From: Phytoactinopolyspora mesophila
Lineage (GTDB): Bacteria; Actinomycetota; Actinomycetes; Jiangellales; Jiangellaceae
Assembly (NCBI RefSeq): GCF_010122465.1
Contig: NZ_WLZY01000001.1
Coordinates: 310,001 to 374,000, forward strand
DNA length: 64,000 nt
Direction: 5' to 3'
Shown here: positions 33,558 to 41,694 of the stretch, piece after piece
Layout: every line of letters begins with the position of its first letter
Numbering within the stretch: the stretch's first letter is position 1
The notes under the pieces: model-generated
Database searches by the model: none
Told to the model about the DNA's origin: nothing
The model's input: the letters and a program-made list of their open reading frames with translations, nothing else
Position numbers and translations under genes: made by a program

Positions 33558-34067
33558 TCAACGTGGGTTGTGGGCGGCGTCGAGTTGAATGTCGAGTAGC
33601 CGCAGACGTAACCCGACGGCGACCGCGGCCACCAGACTCACAGTGTGGAATAGCGTGACCGACGTGAGGCCACCGGACAGCCAGGCACCCGTGACAACCG
33701 CGATGCCCGCGGCTGCAATGGTGCCCGCCCGGCCGGCGGAAAGTGTCCTGATCGCCGATCCCACGAGGACGGCAAGGGCCAGCGCCGCCACCGGACCGGG
33801 CTCCTGCGGCAGTTCGGCGAGGGAGGAAACGAGGATGGCCAGTGCCGCCACACCCAACCCCACGGCCGTCGTCCACAGGCGATCGATACGGCGCGCCAGC
33901 GCGGCCAGGGACAGCGCCACACCGACGAGACAATTGAACAGCCAAGAGTTGCCTCCCCAGCTGTCCATGAGCATGTATGCGGTGAAGGCGAGCCCGGCGG
34001 CGAAGACGATGCCGAGTCCGGCGTCCGCCGCGATCGTGGCTACTGAAGAAGGCTGATTCGTCGTCAT
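33558..34067 (-). CDS. Stand-alone copy of the kinase membrane sensor domain
   Basis: A 169-residue membrane protein that aligns by eye along its whole length with the first about 170 residues of the adjacent histidine kinase. For example it has PGPVAALALAVLVGSAIR where the kinase has PGPATALALSVLVGSAIR, and GLRLRLLD where the kinase has GLGLRLLD. It stops exactly where the dimerisation helix should begin, so no catalytic part exists. ATG 34067 is the natural start. It is either a truncated duplicate or a modulator that pairs with the kinase sensor domain. Confidence 0.72.
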   Translation of the reverse strand: MTTNQPSSVATIAADAGLGIVFAAGLAFTAYMLMDSWGGNSWLFNCLVGVALSLAALARRIDRLWTTAVGLGVAALAILVSSLAELPQEPGPVAALALAVLVGSAIRTLSAGRAGTIAAAGIAVVTGAWLSGGLTSVTLFHTVSLVAAVAVGLRLRLLDIQLDAAHNPR

Positions 34068-34110
34068 GTGATGCAGGCTAGGAAGCCCGTATCGCACCCG
34101 GCACCAGCCG

Positions 34111-34143
34111 AAAGTACGGTCCTCGGGCGGTGAACCGTACTTT
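34111..34143. promoter_or_regulatory. Inverted repeat, candidate response-regulator operator
   Basis: AAAGTACGGT (34111-34120) is the exact reverse complement of ACCGTACTTT (34134-34143), separated by 13 bp. It lies between the divergent sensor-copy gene and the exporter ATPase gene. The layout suits a dimeric NarL-type regulator. Confidence 0.55.
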
Positions 34144-34185
34144 GGGCTGATGATGGCGCCAAGGTCGGCGCCACACGATGAATCC

Positions 34186-35103
34186 ATGCTTCATGACGAT
34201 TCCTCTCTACTGCTCAAGACCGAGCGCCTGAGCAAGCGCTATGGCAGGCGGCTTGCCCTGACTGATTGCGGTCTGGAGATTCCGCGCGGCCGGATCATCG
34301 GCCTGGTCGGCCCAAACGGGGCGGGCAAGTCGACACTGTTGCAGCTGGCCTGTGGCTTGATTTCGCCGACGTCGGGCACCATCGAGGTGTTCGGCGCTCC
34401 ACCGGCGGCGGACGCGGCCCACCTGGCCAAGGTCGGCTTTGTCGCCCAGGACACACCCGTCTATGCCGGGTTGACCGTGGCCGACCACCTGCGTATGGGC
34501 GCCCGGCTCAATCCGAGGTGGGATGCTGGTCTGGCGCATCGGCGGATCGATCAGGTCGGCCTGAGTCTCCGCCAGCGAGCTGGCCGGCTTTCCGGAGGCC
34601 AGCGCGCCCAACTGGCTTTGACGGTTGCTGCCGCGAAGCGGCCTGAACTGCTGATCTTCGACGAACCGGCCGCCGCGCTCGACCCGCTCGCCCGCAGCGG
34701 GTTCTTACAGAATCTGACTGAGTTTGTGGCCGAGCTGGGAGCCAGCGCCGTGTTGTCGTCTCATCTGCTCTCCGACGTCGAACGGGTCTGCGACTACTTG
34801 ATCGTGCTGTGTGACGCCCGTGTGCAGGTCGCTGGCGACGTGGATGAACTGCTGGTCACGCATGGCCGTCTGGCCGCACCCCGCGACGCGCTCGACCGGC
34901 TACCCGCGGGAATCGAGATCATCCACCCAGGCAACGATGGTCGGCACAGCAGGGCCGTTGTGCGTGCGGACGCTCCGCTTGACCATGTCCCCGGGACGGT
35001 AGAGAAGGTCGAGCTCGAGGAATTGGTGCTCAGTTACATGGCCCGCGCGGCCAGTGAGCCGACGGCTCGTGCGGTGACCACAGCAGGGGAGGTCCTGCGA
35101 TGA
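34186..35103 (+). CDS. ABC exporter ATP-binding protein
   Basis: A 305-residue ATPase with Walker A GPNGAGKST, signature LSGGQRAQLAL, Walker B LLIFDEPAAALDP and H-loop SSHLLSD. The C-terminal extension is typical of ABC-2 drug or lantibiotic exporters. ATG 34186 is chosen because it leaves room for a promoter after the inverted repeat; ATG 34150 is possible. It is coupled to the permease gene by an ATGA overlap. Confidence 0.88.
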   Translation: MLHDDSSLLLKTERLSKRYGRRLALTDCGLEIPRGRIIGLVGPNGAGKSTLLQLACGLISPTSGTIEVFGAPPAADAAHLAKVGFVAQDTPVYAGLTVADHLRMGARLNPRWDAGLAHRRIDQVGLSLRQRAGRLSGGQRAQLALTVAAAKRPELLIFDEPAAALDPLARSGFLQNLTEFVAELGASAVLSSHLLSDVERVCDYLIVLCDARVQVAGDVDELLVTHGRLAAPRDALDRLPAGIEIIHPGNDGRHSRAVVRADAPLDHVPGTVEKVELEELVLSYMARAASEPTARAVTTAGEVLR

Positions 35104-36113
35104 TGTGGCTGGCGTGGCGGCAGTTCCGCGTCCACCTGATTGTTGGCGCTGCGAGTCTGTCGGTGATCGCGGTCTACCTGGTGACTCTGGGCACGCAGAT
35201 CCGCGACACATACGACGGATACCTAGTGCAGTGTGAGAGCCGGGGCAACTGTGCGGAGCTGATGAGCCAGTTTCACCGTGAGTTCCGGGATCTGCTCCTC
35301 TTCCTGAACGGCGGCCTGCTCTTCCTGCTTCCTGCCGTCCTCGGGCTGTTCTGGGGTGCACCGCTGATCGCTCGTGAACTCGAAAACGGCACACACCGGC
35401 TGGCCTGGAACCAGAGCGTGACCCGCCGCCGGTGGTTCGCGGTCAAGCTTCTGGTGGTCGGCCTCGCTACCCTTGCCGTTTCTGGGCTGGTCAGCGCCCT
35501 ACTGACCTGGGCAGCCAGCCCGGTTGATGACGTGGCGGGCGATCGGTTCACGGCCCTGGTGTTCGGCGCACGTGACATCGTCCCTGTGGCTTACGCGGTC
35601 TTCGCCGTCATACTCGGCGTTGTTCTCGGGATATTGGTCCGGCGCACTTTGGCCGCGATGGCGCTGACTCTCTTGATCTTCGTCGTGGTTCAGGTTGTCA
35701 CGCCGAACATGGTGCGGCCACACATGATGGCGCCGGTGACGTTGAGCAAGCCGATGACTGCCGAGGCGATCATCGAGGGCGGCGCCCACTCGCAGGGTCT
35801 TGGTGGTCTCAGGAATGAGCCCACCGTCAAGGGGGTGACGATTCCCGATGCGTGGGTCACCTCTCACAGCGAGCTGCGCACCTCCGACGGCCAGCCGCTG
35901 GACATGGACCGGTTCGACGAGTGCTTGAGCACGGGCAACGAGTTCGACGACGCCGCGCATTGCCTGGGCGACCTCGACCTGCATGTCGAGGTGGCATATC
36001 AGCCGAATGATCGCTACTGGTCATTTCAGTGGATCGAGTCGGCGATCTTCTTCGCGCTGAGCGCTGCGTTGGCTGGCATCGGAGCGTGGCGGATCCGCCG
36101 GAACGTCACCTAG
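35100..36113 (+). CDS. ABC-2 type permease
   Basis: A 337-residue membrane protein with about six helices, one near residues 13-32 and a large extracytoplasmic region of about 100 residues between the last two helices. It starts within the ATGA overlap at 35100. With the preceding ATPase it makes an export pump probably controlled by the nearby two-component system. Its stop TAG lies in the conserved flank of repeat copy B. Confidence 0.82.
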   Translation: MMWLAWRQFRVHLIVGAASLSVIAVYLVTLGTQIRDTYDGYLVQCESRGNCAELMSQFHREFRDLLLFLNGGLLFLLPAVLGLFWGAPLIARELENGTHRLAWNQSVTRRRWFAVKLLVVGLATLAVSGLVSALLTWAASPVDDVAGDRFTALVFGARDIVPVAYAVFAVILGVVLGILVRRTLAAMALTLLIFVVVQVVTPNMVRPHMMAPVTLSKPMTAEAIIEGGAHSQGLGGLRNEPTVKGVTIPDAWVTSHSELRTSDGQPLDMDRFDECLSTGNEFDDAAHCLGDLDLHVEVAYQPNDRYWSFQWIESAIFFALSAALAGIGAWRIRRNVT

Positions 36114-36121
36114 CGGCCCTA

Positions 36122-36188
36122 CTTCGATACCGCCACCGTCAGGTGAATCGTTGCAACGAGGCAATTCGTGTCGGTCTTGGTATCGAAG
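36122..36188. repeat. 67-bp TIR element, copy B
   Basis: It has the same CTTCGATACC / GGTATCGAAG ends and 67-bp length as copy A. It is 8 bp after the ABC-2 permease stop and between convergent genes. The preceding bases CGGAACGTCACCTAG recur before copy C. Confidence 0.85.
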
Positions 36189-36226
36189 CTATCCGGCACC
36201 GCAATCCGGCGTCCCCGAAGGTCACG

Positions 36227-37219
36227 TCACTGCGGTCGGAGACCGTAAGTGCGAGGACTACGGCACAGGGCGTCGCCCGCGAGCGTCCGCGCATAGACGA
36301 CGCGGCGGCCTTCGCGCCAGCGCGTCACGAGCCCGGCCCGGCGCAGCACCGACAGGTGGTCGCTGATCCCGCCGGCGCTGACGTTCATCCGCCCTGCAAG
36401 GTCGAGGGTCGCGGCCGGGCGGTCCAGCTCTTGCAGGATGCGCGCCCGGCGCCGACCTATCAATGACTCCAGGGCTTCGTCGTGTGCGCCGGCAGGCTCC
36501 CAGAGGTCACCGATCCCTCTGGGCGGGTAGACCAGTGCCGGGTCCCAGGGCGGGTCGGTCCGCGGCCAGACCCGCGGCCACGTGAACGCCGACGGGATGA
36601 CCAGCAATCCCCGCCCGGCAAGGTCCACGTCGCCCGTCTTCACCGTCGCCGTGACAGTGAGCCGGTCCACGTCCCAGCGCACCGACGGATGCAAATCGGC
36701 GAAGGCCGCGCGTGAGCCCACCGAGACGAGGTTTCGGGCACGCGCGGCGAGTTCGGCTTCGAGGAGCGCCGAGATCGTGGCCCACCGGGGTTCCAAGACG
36801 GCGGCCCATAGCGCCCGCATCTGCTCCACCAGCACGGCGAGCGCCCGGGCCGGGTCCTCCACGAACGGCAGCGCGGCGGCCGGCAGGTCGTGGTCGTAGC
36901 GCTGCGTGATCTCGGCGGCGACCCGCTCCGGGGGTGTCGCGGCGACCCGGGCAAGCTCGGCCTCGATCGGCGGATGCGGCTCCCGTGGCGGCGGGCTGAC
37001 GAACACCGGCCAGTACGGTCCGCCGAAAGGGGTGGCGGCGGCGAGCAGCGACAGGTCGAGCTCCCGTATCCGCGGCAGCGCCCATACCGACCAGCGCCGG
37101 TGCACCGTGTACTGATCGGGCAGCCGCAGGACGTAGAAGGCGCCGATCAGGTCCATGAGCGGTGCGATGGCGAACCGGGTCCGCAGCACGTCGTCCTGGC
37201 CGAAGTAGTACCGGATCAC
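36227..37219 (-). CDS. ArsR-like winged-helix regulator with DUF5937 domain
   Basis: A 330-residue protein. The long N-terminal part begins MIRYYFGQDDVLRTRFAIAPL, typical of DUF5937. The C-terminal winged helix reads LIGRRRARILQELDRPAATLDLAGRM and GGISDHLSVLRRAGLVTRWREGRRVVY, as in ArsR proteins. No cysteine metal site is evident. The target and ligand are unknown. It faces the exporter operon, with repeat copy B between the two 3' ends. Confidence 0.8.
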   Translation of the reverse strand: MIRYYFGQDDVLRTRFAIAPLMDLIGAFYVLRLPDQYTVHRRWSVWALPRIRELDLSLLAAATPFGGPYWPVFVSPPPREPHPPIEAELARVAATPPERVAAEITQRYDHDLPAAALPFVEDPARALAVLVEQMRALWAAVLEPRWATISALLEAELAARARNLVSVGSRAAFADLHPSVRWDVDRLTVTATVKTGDVDLAGRGLLVIPSAFTWPRVWPRTDPPWDPALVYPPRGIGDLWEPAGAHDEALESLIGRRRARILQELDRPAATLDLAGRMNVSAGGISDHLSVLRRAGLVTRWREGRRVVYARTLAGDALCRSPRTYGLRPQ

Positions 37220-37385
37220 GGATTCAGCCTAGGCCGAATCTCTGGGTCCGGTGGCGGCACAGGCCTAGAAATGACACATGACCGAAGACGCGCCGCGATG
37301 GCGCGCAGGATCGTCGTCGCCGCATTCGGCCCGGTCGATGGCTGCGGGCGGCGCGCCTCTACATCCATGACGAGGAGGAGCGGCA

Positions 37386-37928
37386 GTGGGAACAGTCTTC
37401 ATTCACGCGACCGTAACGCTGGACGGATTCATCGCGGATAGTAATGGTGGCGTCGACTGGATGTTTGATTTCGAGGGCGTCGACGAAGACGCGGAAATCA
37501 TCAACAAAGTGATCGAAGAAATTGGGGCGATCGTCGGCGGTGCCAATAAGACGCAAACCATCGAAGAAGGCGAAGTGCCGTATGGTGGCATGATAAAAGC
37601 ACCGGTGTACCTCATGACCCACGAGGCCCATGAACCCATTGAAAAAGACGGTATAACATACTCGTTTGTCGTTGACGACATCGCGCAAGCGGTCGAGGCC
37701 GCTAGAGTCGATGCTGGTGACAAAAGTGTCAGTCTGCTGGGCGGCAGCATATCCAGGCAGTGCTTGAAGCTGGGGTTGGTGGACGAAATCCAGCTCCACG
37801 TCGTACCGCTGTTGCTCGGCGATGGAATCTCACTGTTTGGTGGACTGGGCGAACGTATTACCCTGGAGCGCATCCAAACGGCCGCCTACGCGGATGGCAC
37901 GCATATGCGCTACCGTGTCGTGCGCTGA
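37386..37928 (+). CDS. Dihydrofolate-reductase-like (RibD C-terminal fold) protein
   Basis: A 180-residue protein with the family start FIHATVTLDGFIADSNGGVDW and end VDEIQLHVVPLLLGDGISLFGG. It binds NADPH in related proteins, but a specific reaction is not known for this group. GTG 37386 is preceded by GAGGAGGAG. Codons here are visibly richer in A/T at third positions than in neighbouring genes, which suggests recent transfer. Confidence 0.85.
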   Translation: MGTVFIHATVTLDGFIADSNGGVDWMFDFEGVDEDAEIINKVIEEIGAIVGGANKTQTIEEGEVPYGGMIKAPVYLMTHEAHEPIEKDGITYSFVVDDIAQAVEAARVDAGDKSVSLLGGSISRQCLKLGLVDEIQLHVVPLLLGDGISLFGGLGERITLERIQTAAYADGTHMRYRVVR

Positions 37929-37997
37929 ATCGGCAACCGATCCTTTATTCGGTACATTGCGTCACGTCCGCCGTCGGAACGTCACCTAGTGGCCCTA

Positions 37998-38064
37998 CTT
38001 CGATACCGCCATCGTCAGGTGGATCGTTTCAGCGGGGCAGTTCGTGTCGCTCTTGGTATCGAAG
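37998..38064. repeat. 67-bp TIR element, copy C
   Basis: It has identical 10-bp ends and the same length as copies A and B. It is preceded at 37975 by CGGAACGTCACCTAG, the exact 3' coding end of the ABC-2 permease seen before copy B. This shows that the B region, including a piece of the gene, was copied here. Confidence 0.85.
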
Positions 38065-38204
38065 TTGTCCGGGACGAGAACGGAGGTCGAGAAAACCAGT
38101 GTGATCTTCGAGGGCTGGCGGATAGGCTCTGACGTCAGCCGCCTGCGTACGGCCCGCGGCGGACTTTCTTGACCGCAAACCGACTGACGCGCAGGAGTGA
38201 AGAC

Positions 38205-38798
38205 GTGCCTTTCGAGAACCTGCAATCCGATGTCCCTGAAGGTCTGACGACGGACGGCTTCACACTCCGGCCGATCGTGGCGGCTGACGCCGAGATGGAC
38301 TACGCGGCCGTGATGGAGAGCAGGGAATACCTGCGCACATGGGAGCAGTCGAGCTGGCCCGAAGACGACTTCACCGTGGCTGCCAACCGGGAGGACCTGG
38401 AGAAGCTCGAGCAGCGGCACGCCAACCGCCAGGCCTTCACCTACACGGTGCTGAACCCGGCTGAAACGCAGTGTCTTGGCTGCGTCTACATCATGTCGAC
38501 CGACGCGAAGATGTTCACCGGGGCACGCATCAGTCCGGTCGCGGACCACAAGTGGGAAGATTACGAGGCCGCGGTCTATTTCTGGGTTCGCAAGTCGCAC
38601 CTGGCCACAGCCATGGATCGCGAGTTACTTGACTCTCTTCGGACGTGGCTCGCGCAGGCCTGGAACTTCAGGGGCCATCTCATCGTCACCAACGAACAGT
38701 TCATTCAACAGGTCGACATGATCCGAGAGACTGACCTTCAGCTGCGTTTCGAGGTCGAGGAAGCCGGCAAGCCGGGCCGGTATCTCGCCTACGAGTAG
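38205..38798 (+). CDS. GNAT-like N-acetyltransferase
   Basis: A 197-residue protein related to the RimJ/RimL GNAT group: it begins FTLRPIVAADAEMDYAAVM, then TYTVLNPAETQCLGCVYI and AVYFWVRKSHLATAMDRELLDSLRTWL. The acetyl-CoA loop is not the canonical form, so the call is moderate. GTG 38205 follows AGGAG with a 7-nt gap. The neighbouring genes give no clue to the substrate. Confidence 0.65.
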   Translation: MPFENLQSDVPEGLTTDGFTLRPIVAADAEMDYAAVMESREYLRTWEQSSWPEDDFTVAANREDLEKLEQRHANRQAFTYTVLNPAETQCLGCVYIMSTDAKMFTGARISPVADHKWEDYEAAVYFWVRKSHLATAMDRELLDSLRTWLAQAWNFRGHLIVTNEQFIQQVDMIRETDLQLRFEVEEAGKPGRYLAYE

Positions 38799-38886
38799 AC
38801 GATCGCCCAGGTTGGCCGCCCAGATCAGATGGAGCGCCGGCCACGGGATGAACTGGTACGCCGCGCCGCTCCCTCGAATACCGGCA

Positions 38887-39789
38887 TCAGGTGTAGGTGG
38901 CGGCTAGGCGTGCCAGCGTACTGCGCCCTAGGTGTGCCATCACCGGATTCGTGTCGTTGTAGTACCAGACGAGACCGATCGCTTGTTGAAGTGCCCACGC
39001 CGCGCCGCGGTCCCATTCGATGTCGCCGCAGGCCAGTTCGGTTCGGAGCACCTCGCGCGCCGGAGCGTCAAGTAGATGCCAGCCGGCGACCAGGTCGAGT
39101 GCAGGGTCGGCCGGACCGAAGCCGCCTCCGTCCAGGATCCCAGCCAGCCGGCCGTTGCTGGCCAGTATGTTGCCCGGGATCAGATCGGTGTGGCTCATCA
39201 CGTCAGTGGTGGGACGAGGCAGGGTGCGTAGCTGGGCCCAGATGCGGCGCAATGGAGGCACGTCGAGCAGTGGTTCCGAACGTTCGAAGCATGTCTCGAC
39301 CCAGGCATCGTGGTCTGGCAGCTCCCCACCTCGGCCGGTGCCGGTGAAGAAACGCCCGCGGGTGTCGACGGCACGCAGCCGGCCGATCAGCCCGGCCAGG
39401 TCCTCGGCGAACGCCGTTGATCCGGCCACCGACGTCGGGGTGGCTACCTCGCCCGGAATCCAGGTCTGCACGGCCCACGGCAGCGGGTAGCCGTGCCCTG
39501 GGCGGCCTAGCGCCTTCGGGCGCGGGGCCGGGACGCCGGCATGATCAGCCAGCTCGGCCAGCACGGTGGCTTCACGGCGAAGTTCTGTTTCTACGTGCTC
39601 CGGATCGCGGGTGCGCAGCGGGAATCTGGCGACGAGTGACTCACCGAGCCGGAACAAGGCGTTGACCGTTCCGGCGGTGGCGATCCGGCGGACCGGCAGA
39701 GTCCGCCACCGCGGAAACTGAACGTTGATCAGAGCATTGACGATGGTGACGTCCAACTCCAGCTGGTCATCATGCATCGCACGCGTCAC
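38887..39789 (-). CDS. Aminoglycoside phosphotransferase (APH) family kinase
   Basis: A 300-residue kinase-like protein. The ATP-binding lobe has TAGTVNALFRLGESLVARFP. The catalytic loop is MSHTDLIPGNILA and the metal-binding Asp lies in LAGILDGGGFGPADPALDL. Many such proteins phosphorylate antibiotics, but others act on metabolites, so resistance should not be assumed. GTG 39789 or ATG 39777 may be the start. It is divergent from the cupin gene. Confidence 0.82.
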   Translation of the reverse strand: MTRAMHDDQLELDVTIVNALINVQFPRWRTLPVRRIATAGTVNALFRLGESLVARFPLRTRDPEHVETELRREATVLAELADHAGVPAPRPKALGRPGHGYPLPWAVQTWIPGEVATPTSVAGSTAFAEDLAGLIGRLRAVDTRGRFFTGTGRGGELPDHDAWVETCFERSEPLLDVPPLRRIWAQLRTLPRPTTDVMSHTDLIPGNILASNGRLAGILDGGGFGPADPALDLVAGWHLLDAPAREVLRTELACGDIEWDRGAAWALQQAIGLVWYYNDTNPVMAHLGRSTLARLAATYT

Positions 39790-39861
39790 CGGGCCAGACT
39801 AGCCGAGCTCGAACAGCCGTCATGGGTGAAGGCCGTGTTCGTGCGTGCGTACGATCAGGCC

Positions 39862-40230
39862 ATGGTCAGATTCATAGACGAACCTCAACGGGTTCCGGTT
39901 CCTGGTGGCAAGGTGATCGACGAGTTCGTCGGCCGGGTGTCGACCGGAACCGACCGTGTGTCGGTAGCCCGGATGAAGGCCCCTGCCGGCTGGGACGAGC
40001 CGGCCCAGACGCCGGAGTTCGACGAGGTCACCCTGGTGCTGGACGGCAGCCTCGTCGTGGAGCATGACGGCACGTCCACAGAGGTTGCGGCCGGTCAGGC
40101 GATTCTTACACCAGCGGGGGAGACCGTGCGGTACGTCGCGGGGCCGTCTGGCGCGGAGTATGTCGCCGTTTGTGTTCCGGCGTTCGGTCCTGAGATGGCG
40201 CACCGCGAGGACGAATCAGCCGGGGGCTGA
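39862..40230 (+). CDS. Small cupin-domain protein
   Basis: A 122-residue single-domain beta-barrel with the cupin pattern PEFDEVTLVLDGSLVVEHDG followed by AAGQAILTPAGETVRYVAG. Of the usual metal ligands only part are present (Glu in FDEV; no clear His pair), so metal binding is doubtful. ATG 39862 matches the family start. The function is unknown. Confidence 0.72.
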   Translation: MVRFIDEPQRVPVPGGKVIDEFVGRVSTGTDRVSVARMKAPAGWDEPAQTPEFDEVTLVLDGSLVVEHDGTSTEVAAGQAILTPAGETVRYVAGPSGAEYVAVCVPAFGPEMAHREDESAGG

Positions 40231-40412
40231 GTCGGGGTTGGTCCCGAGGGTTGGGCGGCAGGCGTAGTCGACAGACGGGCGTCGACGCCGTTGCACGGCA
40301 CGCGGTGAGTACAAGTGAACTTAAGTACAAGCGGTGATTTGTGTTATGGTGGGCGACCAGCTGAAGGAACGCACCCACCACCACCGTGCTCAGTAGTCAG
40401 GGGAGTGCCGCG

Positions 40413-40754
40413 ATGGCCCAGCAGGCGTTGTTGGCCGACCGTATCCGGGCCGCGCTGGCGGACGAACCGTCTGTCCGTGAGGTCCCGATGTTCGGCGGTC
40501 TGTCGTTCATGGTGAACGAGAAGATGGTGGTTGCCGTACACACGGACGGCGACCTCCTGGTCCGCGTCGATCCTGAGCGCAACGGTGAGTTCCTCGAGAT
40601 TGCCGGGGCTCGACCCGCCGAGATGGGCGCTGGCCGGGGAATGGGGCCAGGCTGGATCAGCGTTGCCCAGAAGGCGCTGGGCACTGACACCGAACTGTCC
40701 TTCTGGGTCGGCGTGGCCCGGGAATACAACACGCGCGTACGCGGGGGGTCGTGA
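40413..40754 (+). CDS. TfoX N-terminal domain protein
   Basis: A 113-residue protein with the TfoX-N core REVPMFGGLSFMVNEKMVVAV and LLVRVDPERNGEF. Stand-alone TfoX-N proteins are common in actinobacteria and do not imply natural competence. ATG 40413 follows GGGGAG. Upstream, two direct AGTACAAG repeats (40308 and 40324) could be a regulator site. Its stop overlaps the DUF2461 gene. Confidence 0.8.
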   Translation: MAQQALLADRIRAALADEPSVREVPMFGGLSFMVNEKMVVAVHTDGDLLVRVDPERNGEFLEIAGARPAEMGAGRGMGPGWISVAQKALGTDTELSFWVGVAREYNTRVRGGS

Positions 40755-41476
40755 TGACGGCGTTCGGTGGTTTCCCGCGCGAGTTGTTCAGCTTCTTCGA
40801 CGGCCTGAGTCACGACAACTCCAGGACTTACTGGAATGCCAACAAGGCCATCTGGCAGGAGTGCGTCCGTGACCCGATGCAGGCACTGCTGGATGAGCTG
40901 GCGGCTGAGTTCGGCCCGTTGCGGATGTTCCGGCCCAACCGCGACGTGCGCTTCTCCGCGGACAAGTCTCCATACAAGCTGTGGGCGGGAGCCACGAGCG
41001 AGGCGCGTGCTGTGGGAGGCATTGGCTACTACCTCAGTGTCTCCGCGTCGCAGCTGGTCACCGGGTACGGCGCGATGGCGATGGCACCCGATCAGCTGCG
41101 GCGGTACCGTGGTGCGATCGACGACGACAGCACGGGACGCGAGTTCGAAGAACTCCTCACCACGCTTGCCGATCGCTCCCTGCCGGTAACCCCGGGCGCG
41201 CAACCGCCGCTCAAGGTTGGACCCCGTGGATATCCCGCGACACATCCCCGGTCCGAGCTGCTCCGCTGGAAAGGTGCCGCCGTGGTCCAGGAGTACAAGA
41301 AGGCCGACTGGATGTACACGCCGGTCGTGCTCGACACGATCCGAGGCGTCTGGCGCGGTGTTCAACCCCTGAAGGAGTGGCTCGACACTCGGGTCGCCGT
41401 CGACTCCGAGCCCGGCAGCAGAGCGTCGGCCGGAACCAGTAGCGGACACCGTGACGTGTCTCAGCCGGGGCGGTAG
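40751..41476 (+). CDS. DUF2461 (TIGR02453) family protein
   Basis: A 241-residue protein beginning FGGFPRELFSFFDGLSHDNSRTYW, with RMFRPNRDVRFSADKSPYK and GGIGYYLSVSASQLVTGYG, all strong marks of DUF2461. The function is unknown. It overlaps the TfoX-N gene (GTGA at 40751), so the two are co-translated. The last about 15 residues look unrelated to the family and overlap the remnant of an ABC gene on the other strand. Confidence 0.85.
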   Translation: MMTAFGGFPRELFSFFDGLSHDNSRTYWNANKAIWQECVRDPMQALLDELAAEFGPLRMFRPNRDVRFSADKSPYKLWAGATSEARAVGGIGYYLSVSASQLVTGYGAMAMAPDQLRRYRGAIDDDSTGREFEELLTTLADRSLPVTPGAQPPLKVGPRGYPATHPRSELLRWKGAAVVQEYKKADWMYTPVVLDTIRGVWRGVQPLKEWLDTRVAVDSEPGSRASAGTSSGHRDVSQPGR

Positions 41477-41640
41477 TACACGGCCAGGGGATGAGCCGGA
41501 TGGTCGATGATCTCGACCGGGGTGTCGAAGACGTCTGAGAGCACCTGCGGCGTCATGACCTCAAGTGGAGATCCGACGTACCTGATCCGGCCATCGGTCA
41601 CGGCCACGATCCGGTCGGCGTACGCCGCGGCGAACGCCGA
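41461..41640 (-). pseudogene. C-terminal remnant of a siderophore-type ABC ATPase (FecE-like)
   Basis: Sixty codons on the minus strand read SAFAAAYADRIVAVTDGRIR, then VGSPLEVMTPQVLSDVFDTPVE and a normal end LAVYYRPG with TGA at 41461. This is the usual end of Fe3+-siderophore importer ATPases after the H-loop. An in-frame TGA at 41641-41643 precedes it, and the Walker motifs are absent. The breakpoint lies 54 bp before jetA, so the gene was probably cut when the Wadjet cassette arrived. Confidence 0.7.
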
Positions 41641-41694
41641 TCACGCGCCGCGGCACCACTCGTTTCTGTCGGCGGCCTGTGATACGCATAGCGC

